Source: Karalla daura (taxonomy: Eukaryota > Chordata > Actinopteri > Chaetodontiformes > Leiognathidae). Taken from it: a stretch of 64,000 bases of DNA. Shown one piece after another: positions 24,929-35,576 of this stretch. Numbering within the stretch: the first letter of the stretch is position 1; every line of letters begins with the position of its first letter. The stretch lies in NCBI GenBank assembly GCA_029224185.1, contig CM055192.1, positions 19,289,739-19,353,738 on the forward strand, given 5' to 3'. Under the pieces are notes generated by a model. It saw nothing but the letters and a program-made list of their open reading frames with translations. It was not told the DNA's origin and did no database searches. The translations under genes and the position numbers were made by a program.

Positions 24929-26028
24929 CAGCTCGTCGCATGCCGCGCACTTCCTCCGCGTAGCCGTGTCAAGCTACATTGATCAGAGCGTACCACAAAC
25001 TCTTCAGTGCAGGGGATTTATAGAGGGATGTTTATGAGGAGCTGTTTAAGAAAATATATCCCGCCGCATTCGAGCCAAGCCAAGGCCAAGCCTCACGGCC
25101 ATCACAGGAAATCTGCCTGTGTGATAAGGTGCTGAGAGAATCTGATAAGCTCTAAATCTAAACAGGGCCAAAGCATCTGCCTTAATAATAAATGTGCCAT
25201 GCTAAAAGGTTACTTGAACTGCCGAATTCAAATTTAATTGAGGCTGCGTGTTGAATAATTAATATTTTTCCCAGGGAACACACGGCGCACCGGACAAGCC
25301 AATGCTGGGAGCCCGGAGAGACGCAGAGGGAGAGGAGGGGAGAGACTGAGGCAAAGATGGAGGAGAGCGGTGCCAGGCCGCAGCACCATCCCATGGACCC
25401 TGCCAGAGTGGGACCCAGCATACAACACAGTCAGGCCATGATGTCACCCGCCACACCATCACCCCGGCAACCGGGCTACGTGCGCGTGTTTGTGTGCAGA
25501 GGGGAATAAAGAAATCAACCTTTCAACAACTGAACACAAACAGGAGAGTGTGAAAAAGGCCAAAGCCAGAAAAGAAGGAGGAAGGAATCAAAGCACAAGC
25601 GAGGAAGAAAGAAAGGAAGAAAGGAAGAAAGAAAAAAACAGCGGCATGAGATGATGGTGGTGGATTTTTGTTGGTATAATTGTTGTTGTTGGGGTACAAA
25701 GCCAATATAAAGCCGAGCGTTTAACGTCTGTCTTTAATGTTTGTATCAGTTTGCGCCCCCCCACCCACCCCCGTTCTCCTCCTCCTCTTCCTCGCCTTCC
25801 TCTGTAGGTATTTCAGTTAGAGGCGTCTCCTTAGATCTGTGCCTTTTAATGCTGACTGCCGCAAATCTTTTGAGGCCGACTACAAAAGCAAGCTGGCAGT
25901 AAACTTTTCCCCCTGAAGGAGAAAGAGAGGAGCGCAGTTTGGGATAGCTCCACTCGGGGGAATCTCCTTCCTCGACACGGGCTGATCTGAGGACACCGCT
26001 GCCTCCCCTCTGCCCTGCCTGGCGCCCC

Positions 26029-26030
<2 letters not shown>

Positions 26031-26069
<39 letters not shown>
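26031..26069. repeat. (CA)n microsatellite
   Basis: About 19 CA units. Confidence 0.95.
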
Positions 26070-26071
<2 letters not shown>

Positions 26072-26354
26072 GCAACAGTGAAACAGCCTGTGAGGCTACA
26101 TGTTGACTGATTCGGTCTGGTCCGTGCAGATGAATATTAAGCGTGCTTTTATGTATTCTAGCTGCATGTTTATGACGCGCCTTCATGCAGGCGGTGCAGA
26201 ACGTTGCATATGTAAACACAATATAGTGCGTAATCATAGTCATTTTATTGCAACAGTGCTGTCAGGTTGCCCTGCTGTCTGCCCGAGCAGCAGCAGCAGC
26301 AGCAGAGGCAGCAGCAGTCCTGGTTTTCGAGGATTTTTTCCCCCTCTCTATCTT

Positions 26355-26357
<3 letters not shown>

Positions 26358-26404
<47 letters not shown>
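26358..26404. repeat. (CT)n microsatellite
   Basis: About 23 CT units. A (CAG)n-like stretch (26283-26305) lies just upstream. Confidence 0.95.
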
Positions 26405-26408
<4 letters not shown>

Positions 26409-26905
26409 TCCCATCAGCCCTCTCTGGGTATGAGGCACCTCCCCTCCATTGTTGATCTGACTCTGGGCTCTACATTGCTGAGGTGGCGGATTGTGGCAGA
26501 GAGATGCCTCTGTCAGGAACGTGCTTATCCTCCTGCTCTAGCCACCCTCTTATACATAAAATATCAAACATCTGAGGGACAATATGCTGACCTGCTGTGA
26601 CCTCCACACATCGGTACGCACACAAAAGGCGGCCGTGCTCGCGCAAACACACGCACACGCACACACACACACACACACAGAAACAGAGACACACGCGCGT
26701 GCACAGATGAATGCTGGCATACAGTGGCACACACTCACACACACACACACACTCACACAAATGCTCGGAGAGCTCAAGTCGGCTCACATCCCCCACTCGT
26801 ACGTGCCTTGACTTTTTTCCATCACCGCCGCATCCCTCAGATGATGTATTTGCGACATCTGGCGGCGCCTGCTATATTCATGGGTACCGAGATACAAGGC
26901 GTGTA

Positions 26906-26950
26906 GGAGGGAAGGAGGGAGGGAGGGAGGGAGGGAGGGAGGAGGGGGGG
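26906..26950. repeat. (GGGA)n repeat
   Basis: About nine GGGA/GGAG units followed by a G-rich stretch to about 26965. Confidence 0.9.
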
Positions 26951-27248
26951 CTGTGGGGGGGGCAGCGTGAGCGAGAGGAGGGGAGTGACGGTTGGCTGGC
27001 ATGGCAGAGTGACTGAGGGGAAAGCAAGACAAAAAAAAAAAAGGAGCCGGGTAGCGCTAGAGGAAGGACCCCTAATCAGGGGGACGAAGACGGACGAATT
27101 CATCGTGCGCCTCGTAAAAGCCGCGAGCACCTCGAATTCCACAGCCAAAAGGCTTGGGTACCCCCTAGTGGGCGCCCAGCGGCAATCTGGCCCTCTCGGC
27201 GCTGTGGGGGGCGCGGCGGTGCAGCGGTGGGCTGCCATGAATCCATAG

Positions 27249-27261
27249 GGGTCAGGGGTCA
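27249..27261 (+). promoter_or_regulatory. DR1 nuclear-receptor half-site pair
   Basis: GGGTCA, one base, GGGTCA forms a perfect direct repeat with 1-bp spacing, the preferred element for RXR heterodimers, HNF4 and COUP-TF (NR2F) factors. The presence of the motif is seen; use by any receptor is speculation. Confidence 0.35.
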
Positions 27262-27401
27262 GCTGTCTTGAGTTGCAGTGACATCATGACAATGGGACAC
27301 TTCGAGAGCCTCAGAAACACAAGCTGATCCATTCTGCCGAGGCTCAGGCACCAGGCCCCTCTTTTCCCACACATTCACACCCTCTGCCAGACAGGGAGCG
27401 A

Positions 27402-27482
27402 GGGAGTGAGAGGGAGAGAGAGAGGGAGAGAGAGAGAGACAGAGAGAGAGAGACAGAGAGAGAGAGACAGAGAGAGAGAGAG
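27402..27482. repeat. (GA)n-rich array with GACA interruptions
   Basis: GAGAGAGA blocks separated by CAGAGA and GGGAGA units, about 80 bp. Confidence 0.92.
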
Positions 27483-28809
27483 CGGAGGGGTGAATGTGTA
27501 GGCCTCACCCGCAGAACCCCCTGCCCTCCCACCCCCCCATCTCTCTTTCTTCTTTCCCTCTTTCTTTCTCTCCCTCTCTTTCTTTCAGGGGCTAGATTAA
27601 AAGAGATGGCTTAATTCTGTCTAATTATCTACCCTTACCCTCTCCCTGCTTCCTCCCCCTCTTTTTTTTCTCCCTGTGCCTATATCTCAGTGTGTGGATA
27701 CTAATTAGCTGATGTGAATTGTATCTTCTATACAAATAGACTATGCAATTATACAGGGGAAAAAAATCCTATATTCTTGCCTTTTAAAACATTACAAATT
27801 TGTACCACGACTCTGAACTTTATTATGTTTCTGTTCCCTGCTGATGCGGCGCAGAAACAACCTCGCAGCACAACTGTCTAGGACACATCAACACGACGAA
27901 ACCATGACTGATGATATTCATCACACATTATCAAATTGTTCAGATAATTGCCAGACATAAGGGGAATGACTGGTTTAAAAGCCCGAGACGTGGCGCCGTT
28001 GACTTGAGCAAACCCGCAACATTACTGCGATCTCAAGATCAGGGAAAGGAAACAAAAAACCTTTGATTCATCACTCTTTCTGCATTAGCCCGACGTTAAA
28101 CAATACATCTCCACTCACATGTTCATTGGCTTTATGTAATAATACTGCAATCTGTGTGCGTGCCTTCCCATGTTAGAGTGCGCGACTGCGTGCACGTTAC
28201 ATAAGCAGAAATCACATTAATGAGATCATACACTGGTGTTGAAAGTGCTAATTAGTTGCCGGGCTGAGGGTGAGGAAACTAGGCGAGGATCCTAGTGACT
28301 TCAACCATTGTTTCCTAATCCCCTCCACACATTCATAATTCATTCCATCATGGACGGCGATGATACAGCGGCACTCGTTTTGTCTCTTTTTCTTCCTCTC
28401 TGGTCGGGGAGATGATGGTTTTCTTTTTTTCCCCCTCCTCTCTCGCCTTCTTGCTGTGAGGTTTCACCGCGATCATAATAAAATGTGCGAGCGAGGGATG
28501 TTCGCCTCGGGACCCAGCTGTCGGGCCACTTTGACAGCTTCATTTGTGGTGTCGCTCTTTGATCCTTCCTGTCACTGATATCCAAACGCCATTGAACATA
28601 CATTTGCCCCCCAACCCAAATAAATAAATAAGTGCTGAACTGTGCGGTGCAGAGCCAACCGAGGCGAGGTTTTCAAGCTAGTGGGCTGTTTTGCTACAGC
28701 TGCTGTGAACTCGCTCGCCTCCACCCCCTTTGCGCTCCCTCCACTGCAGCGATGCATCGACACCCCCAGGGCTGATCCCTTTGTAAATGCTCTCTGACAC
28801 ACAGCCACC

Positions 28810-28865
<56 letters not shown>

Positions 28866-29609
28866 AATAAACACGCCAACACACACACACACAACCCTGT
28901 GCAGAAATAACAGCAAATTCACTCCCTTTGCATATAGCATATATTCCCAAAGTACACCATTACCGCGTGGTGGAGCATAAGAAAAAGAGGAGTTGTACAG
29001 ATATGAAGAATGAGGTGCAACACTAATCAGGAGACACAGATACACCTGGTGTAATATACGGGTTAGGTTGCAGTGCAGGGGAAAACAGATAGCGGGAGGC
29101 AGAGCTGGAGGGGGACTGATTATGATCGGTGCTGTCAGGTCTGAGATGCTGAGATGACAGAGATATCAGCCGTATCTGCTCTCAGTGATACAGATACAGA
29201 GCGACAGATATCATTCCACACTGGCCTCCCACCACACGGACGCAGCCACCTCGAGAGGAGGCGGTGAGCCAACAGTTTCCAGGGCTGTGCGTCGAGTGAT
29301 GCGTTTGGGCGGTTTGTAAAATGGGTTTTCAAGAGTTTGCATTTTTGTTTCATTTCTTCCGTAGGAGATTGTCAACTTCAGGCTTGTGTTAACAAGGACT
29401 TTGCCACATAAAATCAAATGGTGCAAGGGTGAATGAAAAAAGGACTGAGCTTTGGGATGTTCAAAACAGAAAACTCAGCCTAACAGTAATGTAGGTTTGC
29501 AACAGATGAGCAGTGCTCAAATATAACATGTCTCCAGTCTAATCACTATCAAGTCCTGGCCCACACCAATACATGACCCGTAACTGCTGACTGCCTTATT
29601 GAACATCCA
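27483..29609. other. Gene-free stretch with conserved-looking blocks
   Basis: Bases 27590-27770 contain TCTAATTATC, ACTAATTAGC and GCAATTATAC. Bases 28070-28350 contain GCTAATTAGTTGCC and CATTAATGAG. A CA tract with one interruption spans 28813-28864. The remainder is unique sequence without an exon that I recognise. Confidence 0.5.
28813..28864. repeat. (CA)n microsatellite
   Basis: About 25 CA units with an AAA interruption near 28849; more CA units lie near 28879-28893. Confidence 0.93.
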
Positions 29610-29840
29610 GTATAATGGCTGAAAATGGCTCCAAGCGCTGCCTCAATATGGAAGGAGCCTTGGGCAAGATATTGTAGTGAAAAGTACTGACTATGAATGT
29701 ATGTGAATGGTCAGGAATCCTGCCTGACAGACCATGTATGGCAGCTTCTGCCACCAGGGCTTAAACTTGTGTGAATAGGTGAGTGTGACTTATGCTGTAA
29801 AACGCTTTGATTGGTAATGAAGATCAGAAAAGTACTGTTT
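29610..29840 (+). mobile_element. Diverged teleost interspersed repeat
   Basis: The order TCCTGCCTGACAG, ATGGCAGCTTCTGCCACCAGG, TGTGTGAATAGGTGAGTGTG, TGTAAAACGCTTTGATTGGT and a following AGAAAAGTAC matches, from memory, a repeat abundant in fish genomes whose 3' part carries the GCGCTTTGAGTGGT and AGAAAAGCGCTATATAA signature. The class (SINE or LINE 3' end) is uncertain. Confidence 0.55.
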
Positions 29841-32800
29841 ATTGTAATACCATTAGCATCTAAAACACAGCAAACACACAACACCTGTTCCCCACATGTT
29901 GGCAGTCGCTCCATCTGTCATTTACCCCACTTATTGGAGATTCCTCCAGTATGGATAGGGCAAAGGCATACTTTATCTGCTATAAATACATACAAATGCA
30001 TTTTAATGTAGCTAGTATTGTGTTAACCAAAATAAGACATGTCGGTAATGAATGACATGTTTCCACCAATAGCTGCTCTTGCATCCAAAGCCCGATCAAA
30101 CAACAAGACTCACACGGTATAAAGGCAAATCATTTTTTCTGTTAGAATAATGTTCCCATGTCACAATAATTCCAGCAGCAATTATTTTTCACTTTGAATG
30201 AAACGGGCAAAGAAAATTAGCAGTGTGTGAACGTGATTTCTCAGATTTGAACAAGAGTTTGGTGACTGGCAATTTCTTTGATGTGGAAGACACAAGCCCA
30301 ATTTGTCCCTCTGCACCAATCTGAACTCTGCGTCTGTGCAGCCACAATATATTCTTACTCTGTAAAGATCCAATCTTTTTCATTTGCAATCGAGCAGATG
30401 GATTTGGGTGCCTGCAAAATAATGCTGCTTTTCTTTTATTGTTCTTACTGCAGCTGCTTCAGATATCTTCATTATTATTCAAAAACATTCAGATTTGTAT
30501 TCTTAAAATCCACCACAGCAATAAACTCCGCCACACTGTGGGAAGAGTAACTTACAACCGAACCATGCATGATAAATTCATGAAATAAAGGAGAATATTT
30601 TCAACCCTGGGCACAATTTCTTTTGCCAACTATTCTAAAATGTTTTGTTGCAGCAAAGCTGAGAAAGTAGCGCATAGTCAGATATGGACATTGAGCAGCG
30701 CGTATAAGAGAGCCTCCTTGAAATGCCTTTACTGTTGGCAGGCTCTGAGATGACCACAGGCATTTTGACCTCTCCACTGGGCGTGTGGGCATCAAAACCA
30801 CAAACCCTACAGCCGAGGTGGGAAGGCCTTCCAAGACGGATCAGAGCGGCAGCGCTGCCCGGCATTCACTCGCTGTGTGTTGTTTTGTTTCAGGTTTGGT
30901 GTGAGACGAGAGCGAGTGCGTGGTGGTGTGTGTGTGGAGGAGTATTACTCACTGTGTGTTTATGCAGTTACAGAGAGCACACGTCCTCATTATGGGGTTA
31001 AAAAACAAGTTATCTGGGTTAAGGTTATGGTTAGGCAAGTAATGGTTACGGTAATTCGCTGCAAAATGAATGAAAGTTACACAAAAGTGATGAAAACACA
31101 TCACAGCATGTGAGTGCGTGTGTGTGAGTGTGTGTGCGCACGTGTGTGTGATGTCGAGAAACTAAAAAGACAAAAGCAGGAAGGAACTCGACTTGAAAGA
31201 AGGGGAGGATGAGAGGGAGGAGGGAAGCGCGCCACCTTTACATCTCCACTCCTTTGTTGGATGAGTCTAAGTGCTGGATGGAGAGCAGGTGGAAGGCGGC
31301 GCGGAGGGCTCTGGGAGACGTTCACCTTGAGCCGAGGAGCCGGAAGGAGGGCGAAGCCTCAGACATCCAGACGCCTTCACGAGACGCTGTAATAAGCGGA
31401 ACGCTAGCGGTGAGGCGCGCGGTGAAGGATGGAGGAAGAGGAGAGGCCAACCTTGAGAACAGTGAGGGGCAGAGGGAAGGTCTACCACATGGTGATAAGA
31501 AGGGTTCTCGTGAAGGGCTGGAGGAGGAACACTCAGACAGGAGGGCTCGGCAGGCTGACTGATTGCAAGGTACAGCCCACAGGTCACACTCTGACTCTGA
31601 GAGGGCAGAGATAGTGGACACAGGTGCATACATACACACACACACACACAGGTTCCTGCAACCTTCTCTCTTTCTCATACACACACACACACTGGCCCTA
31701 TACCCCTCTGACCAGCATTTCATCATTACTAGTCAAACTCGAGATGAAGAGCAGACAGATTACAAAACAGATGGAGTGATAGGAGGCCAGATAGGAAGAG
31801 ACAGGACAGGGAGGCTCGACAGTAATCTAAATGTCCTTCCCTCTGATTGTCATTGGCATTCTTATAGACTGGCATAGAGCAGTACAATATGTCAAATAAT
31901 AACACTCACCGCTCCGTCTGCTGTAAAGGGTAGACCTGTTTCCGTAATGTCATAAGGAAAAGAAAAAGAGAGAGAGAGAGGGATCCAAAAAAGATGCTTC
32001 CAACAAGCCCAGGTCCTGCATCCAAAGAATCCATCAAGATCACTGACTGTCTCCGGTGGCAAATTCAATCAGACTCTTCTCAACAGTCCTGACAAAGCAG
32101 AGATACTGAGTAAAACAGAGATGTTTTTTTCCCGGGGAATATGATAAATGGGAGAAAGAATTGATTCATCTCGGAGGAAGGAAAAAAAACCCAAACTTTT
32201 CCTTTACGTTTCTTTTTTATATCATTCCCTCCTTCCCGTTTCCTTTGTCTCGTGTCAAAAACAACTTGGGCTAACATTGCGAGCTGTCACATCAAGGCCA
32301 TCCCCTGCACCTCACAAAGGGGAGCATTCTGCAGTTGGATGGAGCGGCAAAGCTCCCAGACACCCAGCCATCGTTTACACACAGGAGGTGTAAAGGCTGA
32401 GGGAAAAAAGGGCTTTTTTCTATCTGAACCAGAGTTTGAGCCCTGAGGACAAACCCATTATAGCACAATGAAGGAAGTTTTCCGTGCAATAACTGAACAA
32501 ATAGATATGGATGAAATGCTTGAGGTAGTAGATCTAAATTCCAACCCTTTAAGCTTTTTTTTAAAAAGTATGTAAGAACTCAGAGCATTTTTTGCCACCC
32601 TATTGACGACACTGTGACATGATTGCCATCAGTCGGACACAGGACGCGGGAATTCCTCGCTTTATCACCCAACTGTGAACATACATGTAGCTGCAACATG
32701 ATCACAACCCGGTGCTATAACAAACTCTTTCATCATGTTTGAGTGGACACACACACACATGCTCGCGCACGCACACACACACACACTCGCTTTCAACATC

Positions 32801-34516
32801 AGCAAATGCTTTCAACCATTAACATCATAGAAGCCAGATAAGTGTGCCCTCTCTTTTGCAACAACCACTGGGGAGGTGAGAGGCCTTGTAGTCAACATGC
32901 TGAAAGACTACTCAGTGATCAAAGACTCAGAAAAACATGACCCATGATGGTTTCTCTGAGAAGATAGGAGAGATGGGGAGCCCGAGCAGGTAAAAGGAGA
33001 AATAGTTGAAAGAAACTGGGCAGAAATCTGCAAAGGTGGGGGAACCGGAGACAGGGAGGCATGGGTGAGGGAGAGTGCAAGCGCGGGCTTATCATTTCCC
33101 GCAGACAGACAGTCTGCCTGGTCACCACACTTAGACAGCAGGATGTGCTGATTTCACCTGCTTTTTGTTTTACTTATGCATAAACAAGCTGGAACAGCTT
33201 TGGAGTGGTGCTGCCAGGTAGATGTTGCTTTAACAGGGACATTGGGTCTCGGCGTTTACTCCGTTTGTGATTTAATGAAGACACCCATCCCTGCAGAGGG
33301 GCAGCTGGGGCTCAAGGGCCTTGCTCAAGGGCACTACGGCCATCACTGCTGCTATCAAGGATCCCTTTTGTGGTGACAAGTCAGACATTTCCAAACAATT
33401 TACAGTATTTCAAGTGGATGACATTGCGCGTTGCATGAGGAGATGGTTTTTCCTTGCCTGCAATTGCGCAGGATGGTAAAAGGTTTTGAATTGACGCATT
33501 AATTGCCAGCGACATCACAGGTTCCTCGCATGCCAACGCATCTGCTCCATCTGCCCGGTGCAGCTTTAACATGACCAAACTGCAATCAAGTCCCAACATC
33601 AGCCAGGAGCAAAGCCTTCTGCCCCAGGAGGAAAATTCAGCCAAAGTGTCTCTGCGTACATCCACTGTATGCGTGTGGGTGTGTGTTGGAGAGACAGTAT
33701 TGGTCTGTCAGATGTGGGAGAGTGAGAGAGATTAAGAAGGGGAAAAGAAAAACTGGAAACAAATGTTCAGGGAGCTCCTGGATGAAAGCTGGAGGTGCCG
33801 AGTCCAAAAATGACCACATTAGAATATGAATCCAGGGCCTCGGGCACTCTTGGCACTTAAAGAGCCCCTAAAGTCAAGTGTCAACTATTATGTGTCATCA
33901 GTGGTGAAACAGGGTCACTGAGCAGGACAGATGAGGTCAGCGACGGTGCTCACCCTCTCTCTCAACATGCACCATTAAACAGTCCCACAGTGCGCAAAAA
34001 GGACGAGCTGTCATTTGGGTGGAAAATAGGCTTTGCACTGACAGGAACATCTATCCAGCTTTTAGCACAGGATTTTCTTCCACGGGAAACACTATTCAAT
34101 TAGGCAAAGCCAGTCAATATTTGCATAGACATATTCGGCTAATGATATGGTGTTTTACATAATATGTGACGTGCATTAAAGGCAGCAACGTTCACAGATG
34201 TACCTCATTTCCTCCCATTAACTACAAAGCAGGTACAAATAAAACACACAGGTAACAAGCTGAATGTATAAAATGCCTGAGTTGTTTGCTGCTAAACCAG
34301 CTCTGTAATTACCTGAAGGATGTTTTAATTGTCGCATGTTCTACTCTTAATATTAGGCAACGCTTTAGCGGCTCTCCAAGTGAGATTGATTGGATAAATC
34401 AGTCGAAATTATGGGAAAACAGGAGGCCTGCCAATCAGCGATATGTGAGTAAGTTTCTTAGCGTGTGTGCGGCTGGGGACACGCCAGTGCTTGAGCGCAT
34501 GTACATGTGTGTCTGG

Positions 34517-34518
<2 letters not shown>
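29841..34518. other. Gene-free stretch
   Basis: Mostly unique sequence with short TG/CA tracts (31108-31150, 31634-31650, 31679-31691, 32750-32785). A fragment near 33285-33370 (GCTCAAGGGCCTTGCTCAAGGGCACTACGGCC region) resembles a common fish repeat. The 117-codon plus-strand ORF at 31209-31562 has no recognisable domain. Bases 34080-34440 look like a conserved non-coding block. Confidence 0.5.
34080..34440. promoter_or_regulatory. Conserved-looking non-coding block with an octamer
   Basis: Low-repeat AT-rich DNA with TTCAATTAGGCAAAG, an exact octamer ATTTGCAT (34119-34126), GCTAATGATATGG, CTGTAATTACCTG, TTTTAATTGTCGCATG and GATTGATTGGATAAATC. Motif density suggests a developmental enhancer. 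This is inference from composition. Confidence 0.3.

Positions 34519-34593
<75 letters not shown>
34519..34593. repeat. Long (GT)n microsatellite
   Basis: About 37 uninterrupted GT units, the longest pure GT array seen on this strand in the left part of the window. Confidence 0.97.
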
Positions 34594-34597
<4 letters not shown>

Positions 34598-35067
34598 TAT
34601 ACAGGGCTGACAGCTGGGCTTGTTCAAAAGGCTTACTGAGCATTCTGGCTGTTTGGGAAGCAACAAGCGCTCAGTCTATCTGAACAGGGATCTAAAACCT
34701 GTGTCAACAGCATAGTACAACTGGTGTAAACAGCCACTGAGTCAACATGATATCATTCACATACCAATGGAGCGGCAGCTCTGATATGCTTTAGCGTAAT
34801 GTGCTGCAGTATTGGGGATAAAACGATGACAAATGCATGACTGTATTAGTAACAGGTCAGCAGGACAGGGTTATTCCAGACTAGTTAAAAATCATAAGAG
34901 AGTGTCTGTGTGTGTGTGTGTGTGTGTGCATTTTCAAGCTTGCTGTGTGTTTGCCTGCACATAGCAGGGGTGGGTGTGTGTGTGTGTAGGTAATGTGCCT
35001 GCTCAGCCATTGGTGCATGTGTGTGTGTGCCTTGGATGCCAGTGTGTGCACACAGGCATGACACCAC

Positions 35068-35101
<34 letters not shown>

Positions 35102-35149
35102 CATGTGTGTCAGTCCATCAGCATGTCGGCGTCACAGCCCTTCACTAAG

Positions 35150-35290
35150 TCCCAGATTAACAGTGACAGGCAGAGATCCCTCTAATTATCTCTTCCTGGA
35201 CCACATGCAAATGGCAGAGCGGCGCAGAGAGCAGCGATTGGCTGGGGCGGCCTGGGCGCCGCCGCCGGGCTAATGAGCCTGGCGACAGGA
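35150..35290. promoter_or_regulatory. Candidate enhancer with octamer and CCAAT-type motifs
   Basis: It contains TCTAATTATC (about 35181-35190), an exact octamer ATGCAAAT (35205-35212), GATTGGCTGG (inverted CCAAT) and a GC-rich core with GCCGCCGCCGGGCTAATGAG. The mix of GC-rich and homeodomain motifs fits a regulatory element. Function is not shown. Confidence 0.35.
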
Positions 35291-35531
35291 TACAACCTCG
35301 TGATGTACCACCAAAACAAACCCTCGCCATCACACAGCTCCGCTCGGGAGCGCACACACAGGCAAACATTATGTCTGAGGCGTTTAGCTCGCGCCCCGCT
35401 CAAGAATGACTCACCCCGAGTGAGCATAAAAAGCCGACAAAAAAATACACGATATTTGGCAGCTGCCACAAAAAAATATTAAGCTGTTAGACTTTCTGTT
35501 TTTTTTACAAGGGCTTGACCTCACCGACCTT

Positions 35532-35576
35532 ACAACAATGGCGTTGGAGCAAATGCAAATGGGCCGACAATTGTCT
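35532..35576 (+). promoter_or_regulatory. SOX / octamer / SOX motif cluster
   Basis: Within 45 bp lie AACAATGG (35534-35541), a perfect POU octamer ATGCAAAT (35553-35560) and the SOX-dimer-like palindrome ACAATTGT (35568-35575). This is the vocabulary of SOX2/POU3F-driven neural enhancers. It sits in a low-repeat block (35460-35600). The motifs are seen directly; enhancer activity is inferred. Confidence 0.45.

Larger units (their letters stand above)
24401..27400. other. Gene-free stretch with candidate enhancers and repeats
   Basis: Bases 24880-25060 carry a PBX-MEIS decamer. Bases 25190-25275 are AT-rich with AATTTAATTG and AATAATTAATATT. Simple repeats follow at 25600-25637 (GAAA/GGAA), 26031-26069 (CA), 26283-26305 (CAG), 26358-26404 (CT), 26906-26950 (GGGA). 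A direct repeat of GGGTCA (DR1) is at 27249-27261. No exon is recognised. Confidence 0.55.

Noticed and set aside
31209..31562. 117-codon plus-strand ORF
   Set aside because: Charged low-information composition from purine-rich DNA; no domain recognised.
33285..33370. Fragment resembling a fish repeat (CTTGCTCAAGGGCACTACGGCC)
   Set aside because: Too short and isolated to call as an element with confidence; noted in the tile entry only.
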